The position numbers were made by a program, and so were the translations under genes. Under the pieces are notes generated by a model. It had not been told where the DNA came from. It saw nothing but the letters and a program-made list of their open reading frames with translations, and searched no databases. DNA of 64,000 nucleotides from Pirellula staleyi DSM 6068. Lineage in GTDB: Bacteria; Planctomycetota; Planctomycetia; Pirellulales; Pirellulaceae. Location of the stretch: the NCBI GenBank assembly GCA_945900945.1, contig CAMDKL010000007.1, forward strand, positions 1 to 64,000, written 5' to 3'. How positions within the stretch are numbered: position 1 is the stretch's first letter; every line of letters begins with the position of its first letter. This document shows positions 39,324 to 48,573 of the stretch, one piece after another.

Positions 39324-39458
39324 GATTGTGGCTCGATAGAGAGGATTTCAAAAAGAGCAAGCAAAACATAGCGGACGTGAATTTATCACGGTTATGTTGC
39401 TAAAGCAAACATTTGCAGGTTATTTTTTCGACACTTCTCAGTGAGCACCTCTAGTCTT

Positions 39459-39498
39459 AGACCCTCGTTCCTAAGCTCTGGCTTGGTAACGAGGGTCT
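39459..39498. repeat. Hairpin, 11-bp perfect stem
   Basis: AGACCCTCGTT ... AACGAGGGTCT. Confidence 0.75.
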
Positions 39499-39527
39499 CT
39501 GAAGCTCTGCTTCGACGCCCGCAGAGA

Positions 39528-39800
39528 CTAGTGCTTTGTTACTGCTTGATTTTAGGATTAGCCGTTTTGGCGTTAGCCACGGTTTACGCGACATCCATAA
39601 ACCGGGGCTAACGCCCAACGGCTGATTACTTTGAACAATTCTCGCTGTCCTCGGGCTTCGTATTAGGCGAATTCGCCAGCGAATTTAGGCCCGGGGCTAG
39701 CGCCCGCCGGTTCACGAAATCGCAAAGTAAGCGCCATTTGGCTAACGCCCAAACGGTTATTTGGATTCAACCCTAATTCTTAGCCGTCACAAAGCACTAG
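39528..39800. mobile_element. MITE-like element, copy 1 (273 bp)
   Basis: CTAGTGCTTTGTTACTGCTTGATTTTAGGATT at the left versus the reverse complement of the right end, CTAGTGCTTTGTGACGGCTAAGAATTAGGGTT: about 24/32 matches, first 12 identical. Confidence 0.65.
39619..39735. repeat. Dispersed hairpin repeat copy nested in MITE-like copy 1
   Basis: ATTCTCGCTGTCCTCGGGCTTCGTATTAGGCGAATTCGCCAGCGAATTTAGGCCCGGGGCTAGCGCCCGCCGGTTCACGAAATCGCAAAGT, shared with the copies at 57837 and 60437. Confidence 0.85.
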
Positions 39801-39871
39801 CTCGAGCCAGCCAAAGACCACTTAGTCGGCACCGAGGGCTGATGGCGTGTGTCTTTCACATGCAGGGTCCG

Positions 39872-39921
39872 GGAAGCAGAGCTTCCAGAGTGTGCGTTCC
39901 CAAGCCGGAGCTTGGGAACGC
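39872..39921. repeat. Paired hairpins GGAAGC-AGA-GCTTCC and GCGTTCCCAAGC-CGGA-GCTTGGGAACGC
   Basis: Two adjacent perfect palindromic hairpins (6-bp and 12-bp stems). Confidence 0.85.
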
Positions 39922-40215
39922 GTGGATAACAGAGCAAAATTCATGTATACGGATTAAACTTCCTGTAGGGTAAATCAACCATCTCGAATTGGATTTATTG
40001 GTAAACACCAGCCTCCGTTTGCAGGGTGGACGCAAGGCCAAGGGGCATTGCCGCGATGGTTAGAATGACTCGATTACATCAAGAAAAGATGTCGAGTGGC
40101 AAAGATGTGCGAACGCTAGAAACACGGCGCAGGGCGCCGCGGCACAATCTTTGTCGAATTCATAGATTAGCTGGCTGGACAACACCACTTCGCGGATTTT
40201 TATCGTAGCTGCAGG

Positions 40216-40308
40216 CTAATGCTTTGTTATAGATTGATATGAGGGTAGTGGATCTTGTAAAAGATCCACTACCGCCAACCCTAATTCTTAGTTGTCACAA
40301 AGCACTAG
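40216..40308. mobile_element. MITE-like element, copy 2 (93 bp)
   Basis: Left CTAATGCTTTGTTATAGATTGATATGAGGGT, right AACCCTAATTCTTAGTTGTCACAAAGCACTAG. A 13-bp perfect hairpin GGTAGTGGATCTT-GTAA-AAGATCCACTACC sits inside. Confidence 0.6.
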
Positions 40309-40370
40309 CTGCCTGTTGCTAAACAGTTATTTCCCGCAGGCTAGCAGTCTGTGGTTGCGTAGGGCGTGAG

Positions 40371-43300
40371 CTACTTGCTGTTGAGGACGTCGCTGGCGAG
40401 ACCATCGAGGTAGTCGAACTCCTCTTCTCCGCTGTCTGTTGATGACATATACTCATCAAGGCTAAAGGCTTTTTCCAACTCTTCCGTCGACGGCATTGGT
40501 CCATAGACGAGGGTTGAGCTCGTGCCGGATCGCTTCGTTGCAAATGGAACATCAACTAGTTCGGTCTTGAACGTCGATGCATCAGAATTTACGATGGGTG
40601 CTGCTTCGCCTTCTCCGTTGCCACTCTGCTGTCTGGTGTTTAGTTCGTTAATGACCATCAAGGCATCGAGCGGTGACAAGTAATTGTCGCGGTTGACGTC
40701 CAAAAAGAATCGACCTTCACCACCTTCACCACTGGCACCGTCGCTGAATGCACCAGACAGCAATCCGCTGCCACCTGAGTTCAATGAATTCACCAAGACT
40801 AGGACGTCGATCGGCGAAACGAACCCGTCGTTATTGACGTCAAAAGCGTTGTTCAAGTTCGTATTGCCTTCGCCGCCACTGGACCCACTGCCACCGGCAG
40901 TTGAAACGATCAAGATCGAGTCCGATGTGTAACGAATCTGGGAGGGAGTCAACGGTGTCGTTGGATCGAAAACGAAACTGTCGTGGAACGGTTTGATGTC
41001 CGCTGGATCCCCGATGAAATTCGCGGCCCCTATATTTCGAGCTGTCAACGTGACAACAAACTGAAGTTTTTCGCCAAAGCCCGTAGGTCCCCCGGTTGAC
41101 TGCGCCGACCCGATTTCATTGATAAGTCCAGGGATGCGAATATCACCTGATTTTGCGTTATTGTATAGACCATCATATGCAACTTGGAATCCTGGGTCGG
41201 TTGGGAGGGTACTGATGTTTACCGAGACGAGACCCTTGCTGTAGAGAATATCTTGATAGGCAGCGAACACTCCAAACGCAGTTGCAGTGGTTCGCAAGTC
41301 CTCGACATACCCTCGCAATTGAAACTGTTGCCCAACCGTGATTTGATCGATTGGAACTCCTGCCAGGTCGGTAGCACTTAAACGAAGTCGAATGAAGTCA
41401 TCACCGGTATCGGCACCAACATGCAGGGTAACGGTTGCGGTCGAGGTGAAACCCCGTTCGTCGGTAATCGTATACTTGAACTGATCCAAGCCGACAAAAT
41501 TTGTATTTGGAAAATACGTTACTGTATCATCCGTAAAATTATTCGGAGTATTGTTGTTGTTGATTTGGGTTTGGCCACTGCCTGGCTGCGTTATCGCACT
41601 GATTCGAATCGGTGGCTGTGTTCCCACGGTATCATTCGTCAAAACATCGACATTGAACGGGTTGCCTTGTGCCACATTGAATCGGGTATCATCGACGGCA
41701 AATGGGAAATTAACACCGTTTGGCACAATCTCAAGCGTCGATCGTCCAAAGCGAATTTGCTCATTGGGAACTCGGACAGAGGATGGGGCGTTGTAAAACG
41801 CTACTTCTGACCCAGGGATATTGTCCGCAGGATCCCCTACAAACTCCGCGATGCCGGCTGATGCAGCCGTAAAATCTAGGACGACAACCCGGTACTTCGA
41901 CAGATCCTCAGTAAAATCTGACGGCGGGAAAACTTGAAGTAAACCACCGAAGGCACCAAGTTCGTCTATAATTCCCGGTATGATCGCACTCCCTCCCTTC
42001 CCACTCGTATACGGTTTAATGAATGTCGCAGCAAAATCTTGGGTGCCGCCGGTAGGAGCATTCGGAATGACCAAACCGGAATTGTACAGCAGGTCCAAAT
42101 AAGCCGAATAGACACCTGGATCCGAAATATTTCGGGGTGGAGTTTCAACAGCAGCCTTCTCTGGCCTCAAATCTTTGACTAAGACGACTACCTTGAATGA
42201 ATCGCCTTGGCGAACTTCCGTGATCGTTTGGTCGTTGGCAGCATTGCGAAAGGAGAAGCTGAACTCGACTTCGTCATCAGCACGGTCACCCTGCAAGGTA
42301 TGGACGGTAATATTCGCAGAGGTAACTTTGCCCGTTCCATCGACGGCAGTGTATCGAAATTGTTCGGTTCCGCCGAAACCATTGCGCGGCGTGTAGCGAA
42401 TGCTTTGGGCACCTGAGCCAATGACTACGGTTCCGCCTTTATCAGGAGTGGTAACACTCAGCACAACCAGTGCCCCGCCTCGGCCCTCGACGTCGTTAGC
42501 GAGCACGCTGAGGGGAAACCCGACGGAGTTTGTTGGAACATCGAAAGAGTCATCGACGGCGACGGGATCTACAAATTGCAGAGCAACGTTGACACTCACC
42601 GTTGCAGTTTCGCGATAGCCAGAAGCACTCGTTGCCGTGTAGGTAAAAGTGTCTCGACCGGTGAAACTCAGTGACGGCGAATACTTGACTGTTTGGGTGC
42701 TTGCGTCGATGACGACTCGTCCACCCTGGTTCCCACTGCTGACACTTGTGAGCGTGAACGCATCGCCTGGCAAGCTAAAGTCGTTTGCCAAGACATCCAA
42801 AACATTATCGCGACTATTTCGTGCAACGGTAAAGGTATCTGGTTGAAGGAGAACACGAGGGCCATCTACGATAGAGTAGACATAATCCTCAACTTCACCC
42901 GTTCTAGATCGCCCGGTTGGAGTGAGGTTTTGGTCCTGTGACAGTCGGAATCGAGCGAAGGTGCGACTGACAGCGTTGGTTGGTGCGGCGAAGGTAATGT
43001 TCGTAGAACCACTTGTGGCCACAGAGACATTCGTCGCGATTTGCTCGCCAGCGTCTGTCCAACTGCCATTGCCGTTGAAGTCGATCCAACCTTGAATAAA
43101 GGCAGGCGAACCAGCAGTGTTAGTCACATTGACGCGAATGACATTGGAACCGTCGGCTCGAACAATGGGTGTTAGGAGTGTAACTCCGTCTTCATCGTCA
43201 ATAACAGTACCGGTGCTATTCAAGAGTCCGGCGAGATCATCACCGTCTGCATTGTTAGATGGGCGACCATCCTGTTCTGGATCGAAGGCATCTCCGAGTC

Positions 43301-45473
43301 TTAGTCCGGGTGTTGTGCCGTGTGAAGCACCACTTTGAGCGCGAGTCGTTGCGTACGGAGCCGGGGCATCACCCCAATCTGACGATTCGCTATTACCGAA
43401 GTCGAAACCACGAAGCGGATTGGTGCCATCGTAGACAACCGTATGCTCGCCAGAAGCCGGGAATGTCTGAACGTAACCCGCCTCCACAACTTCGCGAATT
43501 GCGTACGTACCGCGACCAGGAGGAATTAACGAGTAGGACCCGTCAGCCTTGGTAACGCTCGACGGCTCACCGATATCTGGACGGTCGTCGCCATCGATAT
43601 CTAGATACACATAGACTCCAGCCAAACCTGGTTCGCTTGCGTCACGAATACCATCACCATTGATATCGAGCCATTTAAAACCGGAGGCCGTGTCCGAGGG
43701 TATTACGGAACCAAAGTTAGCCGTAACAGCTGCGCTTCCAACCACGATTACCGCTTTGACAAGTTCAGAACTAGTCGAGGGGATCCAATTGCTTGGACGA
43801 ACGATACGGACATTGTATGTGCCCGGTGCAACACGCAGAGTGAAGTTACCGGATGAATCCGTCGTTGTTCGTGGTTCACCGAATTCGCGAACGCCATTGC
43901 TATTGATATCTGCAAAGACTTCCCAGCCGCCAATTCCTTCGTCCGTGGAATCTTTACGAGCATTCCGGTTGCGATCATTGAAAGAGTTGCCAACAATAGA
44001 TCCACCTATTTTGCCAGTAGGATCGGTGAACGCGACGACTTCAGCCGAGTTATTAACCCCACCACCGAAGATTGCCCCTGCGGTTGGCGCATATTCGTCA
44101 GTTAGAAACCTTAGTGGCGAGTCGTCCGCAGATCCGAAAATTCCATCTAGCCCTGCCCCGCTAACGATCACTCCAGAATAAAACTGGTCGATAATGCCAT
44201 AGACAGTATTACTAGGATCCTGGTGAATCGCTCCGAGATTGTGCCCCATCTCGTGCGCGATGACGAACGAGGTCAACTCGACAAATAGATCAATGTTGGT
44301 TACCGATCCCGAGCGTGGAATATAAGTCGGACTGGTGATAAGTAGATTCGTCGCGTCGGCAATAAGGGTGTCTAGCATCACAAGTGCAGTATCTTCACGA
44401 TCGAAGTTTCCGATATCCACCCGTTGTGCGATTCCCAACAATCCGACAATGGTTGGTGCGAGGATCGGCTGGGTTCCGCCAACTAGGACACGAGAAACAT
44501 TTGGCTGTCCCCAAAAATCTCCATCGTTACTGCTCACGACCTTAATATCGAAGTCACCGGGATTTCCTGTCGCAGAATAAAAACCATTGCTTGAATTGCT
44601 TGCGAGGATCGTTTTCAGTTTACCTTCGACGTTTCGAGTGATACGTTCGATAACGCCAGGAACCTGGGCTTGGGTGATGCCGAGTTGCGTTGCATAAGTC
44701 GAAAAAGCGGGTACACGAAGCGTAACGCCTCCACCGACCGTTGGGATATTAATCATATCGTTTCGAACGGTAGACCCATCGAAATCTAAGAAAACTATCT
44801 GTTGAGTTCCAATCGGCTCTTGCTCAAGAGTGGGCCGGTAGGTCCTTAGATTCAATGAGTACGCGCCGAGTGCATCTCCGACGCGGAAATAGTAACGAGC
44901 GTCCGTATCAACGACGTACGATAATGTCGTTGAGCCTGTAGTGAACCGAGGCGATTTTGTTGGCACAACACCCGACACGCCTGGCAGGAAAAGGCCCTGA
45001 GTAAATAGCAATTCCGTGCCGCTTGAGTTGTAAAAAATAGCTGTTGGTACAGGGCTAGTCGGCGCTGTCGTAATTCTAGCGTCGAAGATATCTCCCTTCT
45101 TCAAATCAAGGGCAAAATAGTCTTCATCGAAGGTGCTTTGCATCTGGCCATTCACGTTTACAACACTGTTTTGGCTTGTGCCATTTCCGAGCGGAAGCAA
45201 GTTGGCCTTTGAACGGATGTTGTTCGGTTCAACTTCGTTTGTATTGAATGGGGCATTGGACGCTCCCTCGGCTGAACCATTGGAAGCGACGGCGGCACCT
45301 CCAAGATTTGCAGTCAAAACGGCTCCAGCAGCATCGTACTGAGCGCTGTTTCTGAACAGCATTGACGCCAAAATCGTATTGACTTGGGGCGAAAAATCTG
45401 CGGTCATCAGCTCGCGCCGTTCCAAAATCTCGAACTGTCGAGCACGTTTGGCGAGTTTTCGGCTCGTAGCCAT
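40371..45473 (-). CDS. LEPR-box giant surface metalloprotease with SdrD-like, cadherin/Big-type and dockerin modules
   Basis: N-terminal FEILERRELMTADF; zinc site FVIAHEMGHNLGAIH; GEVEDY motif; repeated VAxDDxFxVxxNxxxxxDVLAND modules; dockerin-like FDVNNDGFVSPIDVLVLVNSLN and FLDVNRDNYLSPLDALMVINELN. The start could be 45527. Confidence 0.9.
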   Translation of the reverse strand: MATSRKLAKRARQFEILERRELMTADFSPQVNTILASMLFRNSAQYDAAGAVLTANLGGAAVASNGSAEGASNAPFNTNEVEPNNIRSKANLLPLGNGTSQNSVVNVNGQMQSTFDEDYFALDLKKGDIFDARITTAPTSPVPTAIFYNSSGTELLFTQGLFLPGVSGVVPTKSPRFTTGSTTLSYVVDTDARYYFRVGDALGAYSLNLRTYRPTLEQEPIGTQQIVFLDFDGSTVRNDMINIPTVGGGVTLRVPAFSTYATQLGITQAQVPGVIERITRNVEGKLKTILASNSSNGFYSATGNPGDFDIKVVSSNDGDFWGQPNVSRVLVGGTQPILAPTIVGLLGIAQRVDIGNFDREDTALVMLDTLIADATNLLITSPTYIPRSGSVTNIDLFVELTSFVIAHEMGHNLGAIHQDPSNTVYGIIDQFYSGVIVSGAGLDGIFGSADDSPLRFLTDEYAPTAGAIFGGGVNNSAEVVAFTDPTGKIGGSIVGNSFNDRNRNARKDSTDEGIGGWEVFADINSNGVREFGEPRTTTDSSGNFTLRVAPGTYNVRIVRPSNWIPSTSSELVKAVIVVGSAAVTANFGSVIPSDTASGFKWLDINGDGIRDASEPGLAGVYVYLDIDGDDRPDIGEPSSVTKADGSYSLIPPGRGTYAIREVVEAGYVQTFPASGEHTVVYDGTNPLRGFDFGNSESSDWGDAPAPYATTRAQSGASHGTTPGLRLGDAFDPEQDGRPSNNADGDDLAGLLNSTGTVIDDEDGVTLLTPIVRADGSNVIRVNVTNTAGSPAFIQGWIDFNGNGSWTDAGEQIATNVSVATSGSTNITFAAPTNAVSRTFARFRLSQDQNLTPTGRSRTGEVEDYVYSIVDGPRVLLQPDTFTVARNSRDNVLDVLANDFSLPGDAFTLTSVSSGNQGGRVVIDASTQTVKYSPSLSFTGRDTFTYTATSASGYRETATVSVNVALQFVDPVAVDDSFDVPTNSVGFPLSVLANDVEGRGGALVVLSVTTPDKGGTVVIGSGAQSIRYTPRNGFGGTEQFRYTAVDGTGKVTSANITVHTLQGDRADDEVEFSFSFRNAANDQTITEVRQGDSFKVVVLVKDLRPEKAAVETPPRNISDPGVYSAYLDLLYNSGLVIPNAPTGGTQDFAATFIKPYTSGKGGSAIIPGIIDELGAFGGLLQVFPPSDFTEDLSKYRVVVLDFTAASAGIAEFVGDPADNIPGSEVAFYNAPSSVRVPNEQIRFGRSTLEIVPNGVNFPFAVDDTRFNVAQGNPFNVDVLTNDTVGTQPPIRISAITQPGSGQTQINNNNTPNNFTDDTVTYFPNTNFVGLDQFKYTITDERGFTSTATVTLHVGADTGDDFIRLRLSATDLAGVPIDQITVGQQFQLRGYVEDLRTTATAFGVFAAYQDILYSKGLVSVNISTLPTDPGFQVAYDGLYNNAKSGDIRIPGLINEIGSAQSTGGPTGFGEKLQFVVTLTARNIGAANFIGDPADIKPFHDSFVFDPTTPLTPSQIRYTSDSILIVSTAGGSGSSGGEGNTNLNNAFDVNNDGFVSPIDVLVLVNSLNSGGSGLLSGAFSDGASGEGGEGRFFLDVNRDNYLSPLDALMVINELNTRQQSGNGEGEAAPIVNSDASTFKTELVDVPFATKRSGTSSTLVYGPMPSTEELEKAFSLDEYMSSTDSGEEEFDYLDGLASDVLNSK

Positions 45474-45826
45474 TTTTGTTGTGTTGGACTTCATAGAACC
45501 AAATGCAGGCTTACGTGAATTCACCATGGGATCCCCAAGTGACGAACGGACAGAAAAGAAATGCAGTGTTTTTGTCGTGCCGGCAGCAAGACACTCAAAA
45601 AATTGAGCGCACTTATGCGACACGCGAATTTCTATGGTAGTTGGACGCCATTCACTGTCAACAAAACGAACTGCGAGTACGATGCACTTAAAGGAACCGA
45701 AGTTCCGATTAACCAGAGTTTTTGGCAATATCGCCTCAACCAGACCTTTTAGCGAATTTGTTGGTTAGTTGCTATTTTCGGCAATACGGTGGAAAATCGT
45801 GCATTTGAGCTACTGGTGTCGAGGCC

Positions 45827-46897
45827 TTGATGGCAAGTCGTATAAAAAACACGAAAATCCCACCGAATTTGGATTTTATCCTTCGGCGGGATCGTAGCCA
45901 TTTCGTTTTCGAACAGAAATCTTGGTCCGATTTTCGTGCTTGGATGGCGAGTTGCCTCTTCCACACGACGCTATTGGTCCTTATTGCCCTGCTTTTGCGG
46001 CCTCAAACTCGCGGGACTTCCGGGGAACCCGATCCACCTGTTGGAATTGCCATCGCTCAAGATACCAACCAAGGAAACGAGTATTCGTTAGAGGGCGGAG
46101 CGACTGGAGCAAACATCGCTAGTGCCGCTGCGAGCCAGGCTATTCCGATTGCGCTGATCAACGACACAGGCCCACCGATATCCATTGAAAACATCGTTTC
46201 TGATCTGATTGGCGATCAGACCAGCCCGTCGGAAACCAACCTAAGCCAAACTGGGTTAAGCCAAATTGGGTCGCAAGGGACCGGACTTTCTGGCGATGGG
46301 GGATCTGGCTCAAGTACCGGTGGTAGAGGGCGTGGCACAGGAAATAAAACAAAAACTTCTTTTTTTGGAGTCGAGGGCTCCGGTTCCTCGTTCGTTTATG
46401 TCGTGGACCGCTCGGACTCAATGAATGCTTATGACGCGGCCCCACTGCGATACGCCAAGCGAGAATTGCTAAAAAGCTTGGAATCGCTCAACGAGTACAA
46501 CCAATTCCAAATCGTATTTTACAACGACTCCCTCTCGCCCATGTCGAGAAAAATGTTCTTTGCAACGGATGCTGATAAACGGCGGGCAACCCATTTCGTC
46601 AGGACGATGCCAGGCGATGGCGGAACCGCCCACCTACCTGCCTTGAGGCAGGCTTTGAACATGTCTCCTGAAGTGATTTTTTTCTTAACCGATGCAGACG
46701 ATCCTCGTTTGACCCTGCCGCAGTTGCAAGAAATCCGAGAGCGAGCCGAGCTATCAAGAACTACCATTCATGCAGTACAATTCAATTCGGGACCACCATC
46801 CAACGACGGAAACTGGATTCGAGTTTTGGCGGAGATGAATCGCGGCACCTACAAATACATTGACGTAACCTCTTTCAATAAAAATCCAGGCGAGTAG
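45827..46897 (+). CDS. Membrane-anchored von Willebrand factor A domain protein
   Basis: N-terminal TM (LFHTTLLVLIALLLR), Gly-rich linker, MIDAS-type FVYVVDRSDSMNAYDAAPLRYAKRELLKSLESL. Confidence 0.88.
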   Translation: MMASRIKNTKIPPNLDFILRRDRSHFVFEQKSWSDFRAWMASCLFHTTLLVLIALLLRPQTRGTSGEPDPPVGIAIAQDTNQGNEYSLEGGATGANIASAAASQAIPIALINDTGPPISIENIVSDLIGDQTSPSETNLSQTGLSQIGSQGTGLSGDGGSGSSTGGRGRGTGNKTKTSFFGVEGSGSSFVYVVDRSDSMNAYDAAPLRYAKRELLKSLESLNEYNQFQIVFYNDSLSPMSRKMFFATDADKRRATHFVRTMPGDGGTAHLPALRQALNMSPEVIFFLTDADDPRLTLPQLQEIRERAELSRTTIHAVQFNSGPPSNDGNWIRVLAEMNRGTYKYIDVTSFNKNPGE

Positions 46898-46902
46898 CAG
46901 TC

Positions 46903-47535
46903 ATGCAAAACGTTTTCGAGCTAACTCACCCGCTAGCCGCCCATCACCTTTCCATCCTGCGCGACATCCGAACAAGTCCTGCACAATTTCGGACTCAAAT
47001 ACACTTGTTAGCAATGCTACTGGCTGTTCGAGCCACCGACGATCTGGGCCTCGAACCATCTGTTGTTCAAACGCCACTGACGCAAGTAACCGGCAGTCGG
47101 ATGGTACAACGGATTGGAATCGTGCCAATCTTGAGAGCTGGCTTGGGACTCGTAGAACCGGTTTTGCAATTGATTCCCGATGCTGCCGTTTGGCATCTAG
47201 GTATGTACCGAGACGAAGCGACGGCTCAACCGATCGAATACTATTGCAAGCTGCCAACCGGCAACGCTGTCGACGTTGGATTGGTTTTAGATCCGATGCT
47301 TGCAACGGGCGGTTCGATTCGCGCGGCTGTCTTAGCGCTCAAGCGATGGGGCGTGCGCGACATTCGCGTTCTGAGTGTTCTCGCAGCCAAGCAAGGGGTA
47401 GAACAATTTCAACGTGAATTCCCCGAGGTCAAGGTTTTTGTGGCGGCCATCGATCCCGTATTGAATGACCACAAGTTCATCGTGCCAGGTCTTGGTGATG
47501 CCGGCGATCGCATGTTCAATACGCAACGGGATTAG
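46903..47535 (+). CDS. upp: Uracil phosphoribosyltransferase
   Basis: VGIVPILRAGLGLVEPVLQLIP-type region and VLDPMLATGGSIRAAVLALKRWG PRPP loop. Confidence 0.95.
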   Translation: MQNVFELTHPLAAHHLSILRDIRTSPAQFRTQIHLLAMLLAVRATDDLGLEPSVVQTPLTQVTGSRMVQRIGIVPILRAGLGLVEPVLQLIPDAAVWHLGMYRDEATAQPIEYYCKLPTGNAVDVGLVLDPMLATGGSIRAAVLALKRWGVRDIRVLSVLAAKQGVEQFQREFPEVKVFVAAIDPVLNDHKFIVPGLGDAGDRMFNTQRD

Positions 47536-47638
47536 CGGGAATTCCGATATTGTTTGTCTCCGCGACCTCCGTGGCTCCGCGTGAGCAATCTTTCGTCGAT
47601 TAATGCTGATTTCATGGATTTTCGCGTGGCCTGTCGTT

Positions 47639-48343
47639 TTACTGTTCGGGCTTCGGTGCCAACATCACGATCTCGAACCGATCTCGAATGTCTGGCCAAA
47701 AGGCTATCTTGCCGATCACGCGTATCTGCCAGGTAAAAGAGTTATTGGAGGATTTAAAAGAGTGCATCGTTGAAATAGGAATAGACACCAACTCGAATCC
47801 TTGTGCGACGCTTTCGGGCTTTTCGCTATTGACCACAGTTTGTCGATAGAACGGTTTTTCTTCGGTTCGGGTGCTAGTGCCCTGCCGATACGAAACTTTT
47901 TCAATTCCTTCGAGTACGATTTCAATGTGTTTGATTTTCTTTGCGTTCCCGCGAAACATCCAGCTGAGTTCGAACTCGCTCCCTGGATAAATATCGCGTT
48001 GACTGCAAGCAAGGATCGGGCTGGGATTGAAAATTTGCAAAGTCGAATAGCATGCAACGAGCAAGAGCGCGATCCCAATCAAAAGGAATACGGAAACGAT
48101 CATCATCGGGAACCAGTCTCTATTTTGTCGAACTCCCAAGAAAATCAATGAGACAATTCCAGTCCAAACAAGGCCAACAATCCATGATCCGATCGCTACC
48201 GCCACTCGCGATCTGGCCGCTTGTATGACCAGTGGTTCATCTGGTTCACCTGATTCGATCGGGCAGGTCGCATTGGCCATTGCCTGTTTCAAATTCGTCC
48301 TCTCCGAGCGAGCTGCTGACCCGATAGCTGGATTTGTCGCCAT
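47639..48343 (-). CDS. Hypothetical membrane protein with two TM segments
   Basis: 234-aa ORF; IVGLVWTGIVSLIFLGV and MMIVSVFLLIGIALLLVACY. Confidence 0.7.
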   Translation of the reverse strand: MATNPAIGSAARSERTNLKQAMANATCPIESGEPDEPLVIQAARSRVAVAIGSWIVGLVWTGIVSLIFLGVRQNRDWFPMMIVSVFLLIGIALLLVACYSTLQIFNPSPILACSQRDIYPGSEFELSWMFRGNAKKIKHIEIVLEGIEKVSYRQGTSTRTEEKPFYRQTVVNSEKPESVAQGFELVSIPISTMHSFKSSNNSFTWQIRVIGKIAFWPDIRDRFEIVMLAPKPEQ

Positions 48344-48370
48344 ATTGTTTGTTCCATGTTATTTATAGGT

Positions 48371-48540
48371 GCAGAACGAATGGTTTGTTGTAAAATGATT
48401 CAGCCGTGGGGTGTCCGCTTGAGGACAAGCGGACCTACGTGGCAGGACGAATGGTTTGTTGTAGAATGGGTCGAGGCAACGTTGTCTGCTTGAGGACAAG
48501 CGGACCTACGAGGCTGACTCAAAGGTTTTTTGTAAAATGG
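48371..48540. repeat. 71-bp tandem direct repeat (about 2.4 units) with hairpins
   Basis: Units start at 48371, 48442 and 48513. Each full unit has (G)AACGAATGGTTTGTTGTA[A/G]AATG and GTC[C/T]GCTTG-AGGA-CAAGCGGAC. Confidence 0.85.
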
Positions 48541-48573
48541 TGCCTACCCTCGTTATCCTACCCCTTTTTTTCT

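Noticed and set aside
43660-44181. 173-aa plus-strand ORF
   Set aside because: Antisense to the giant metalloprotease gene; low-complexity shadow reading.
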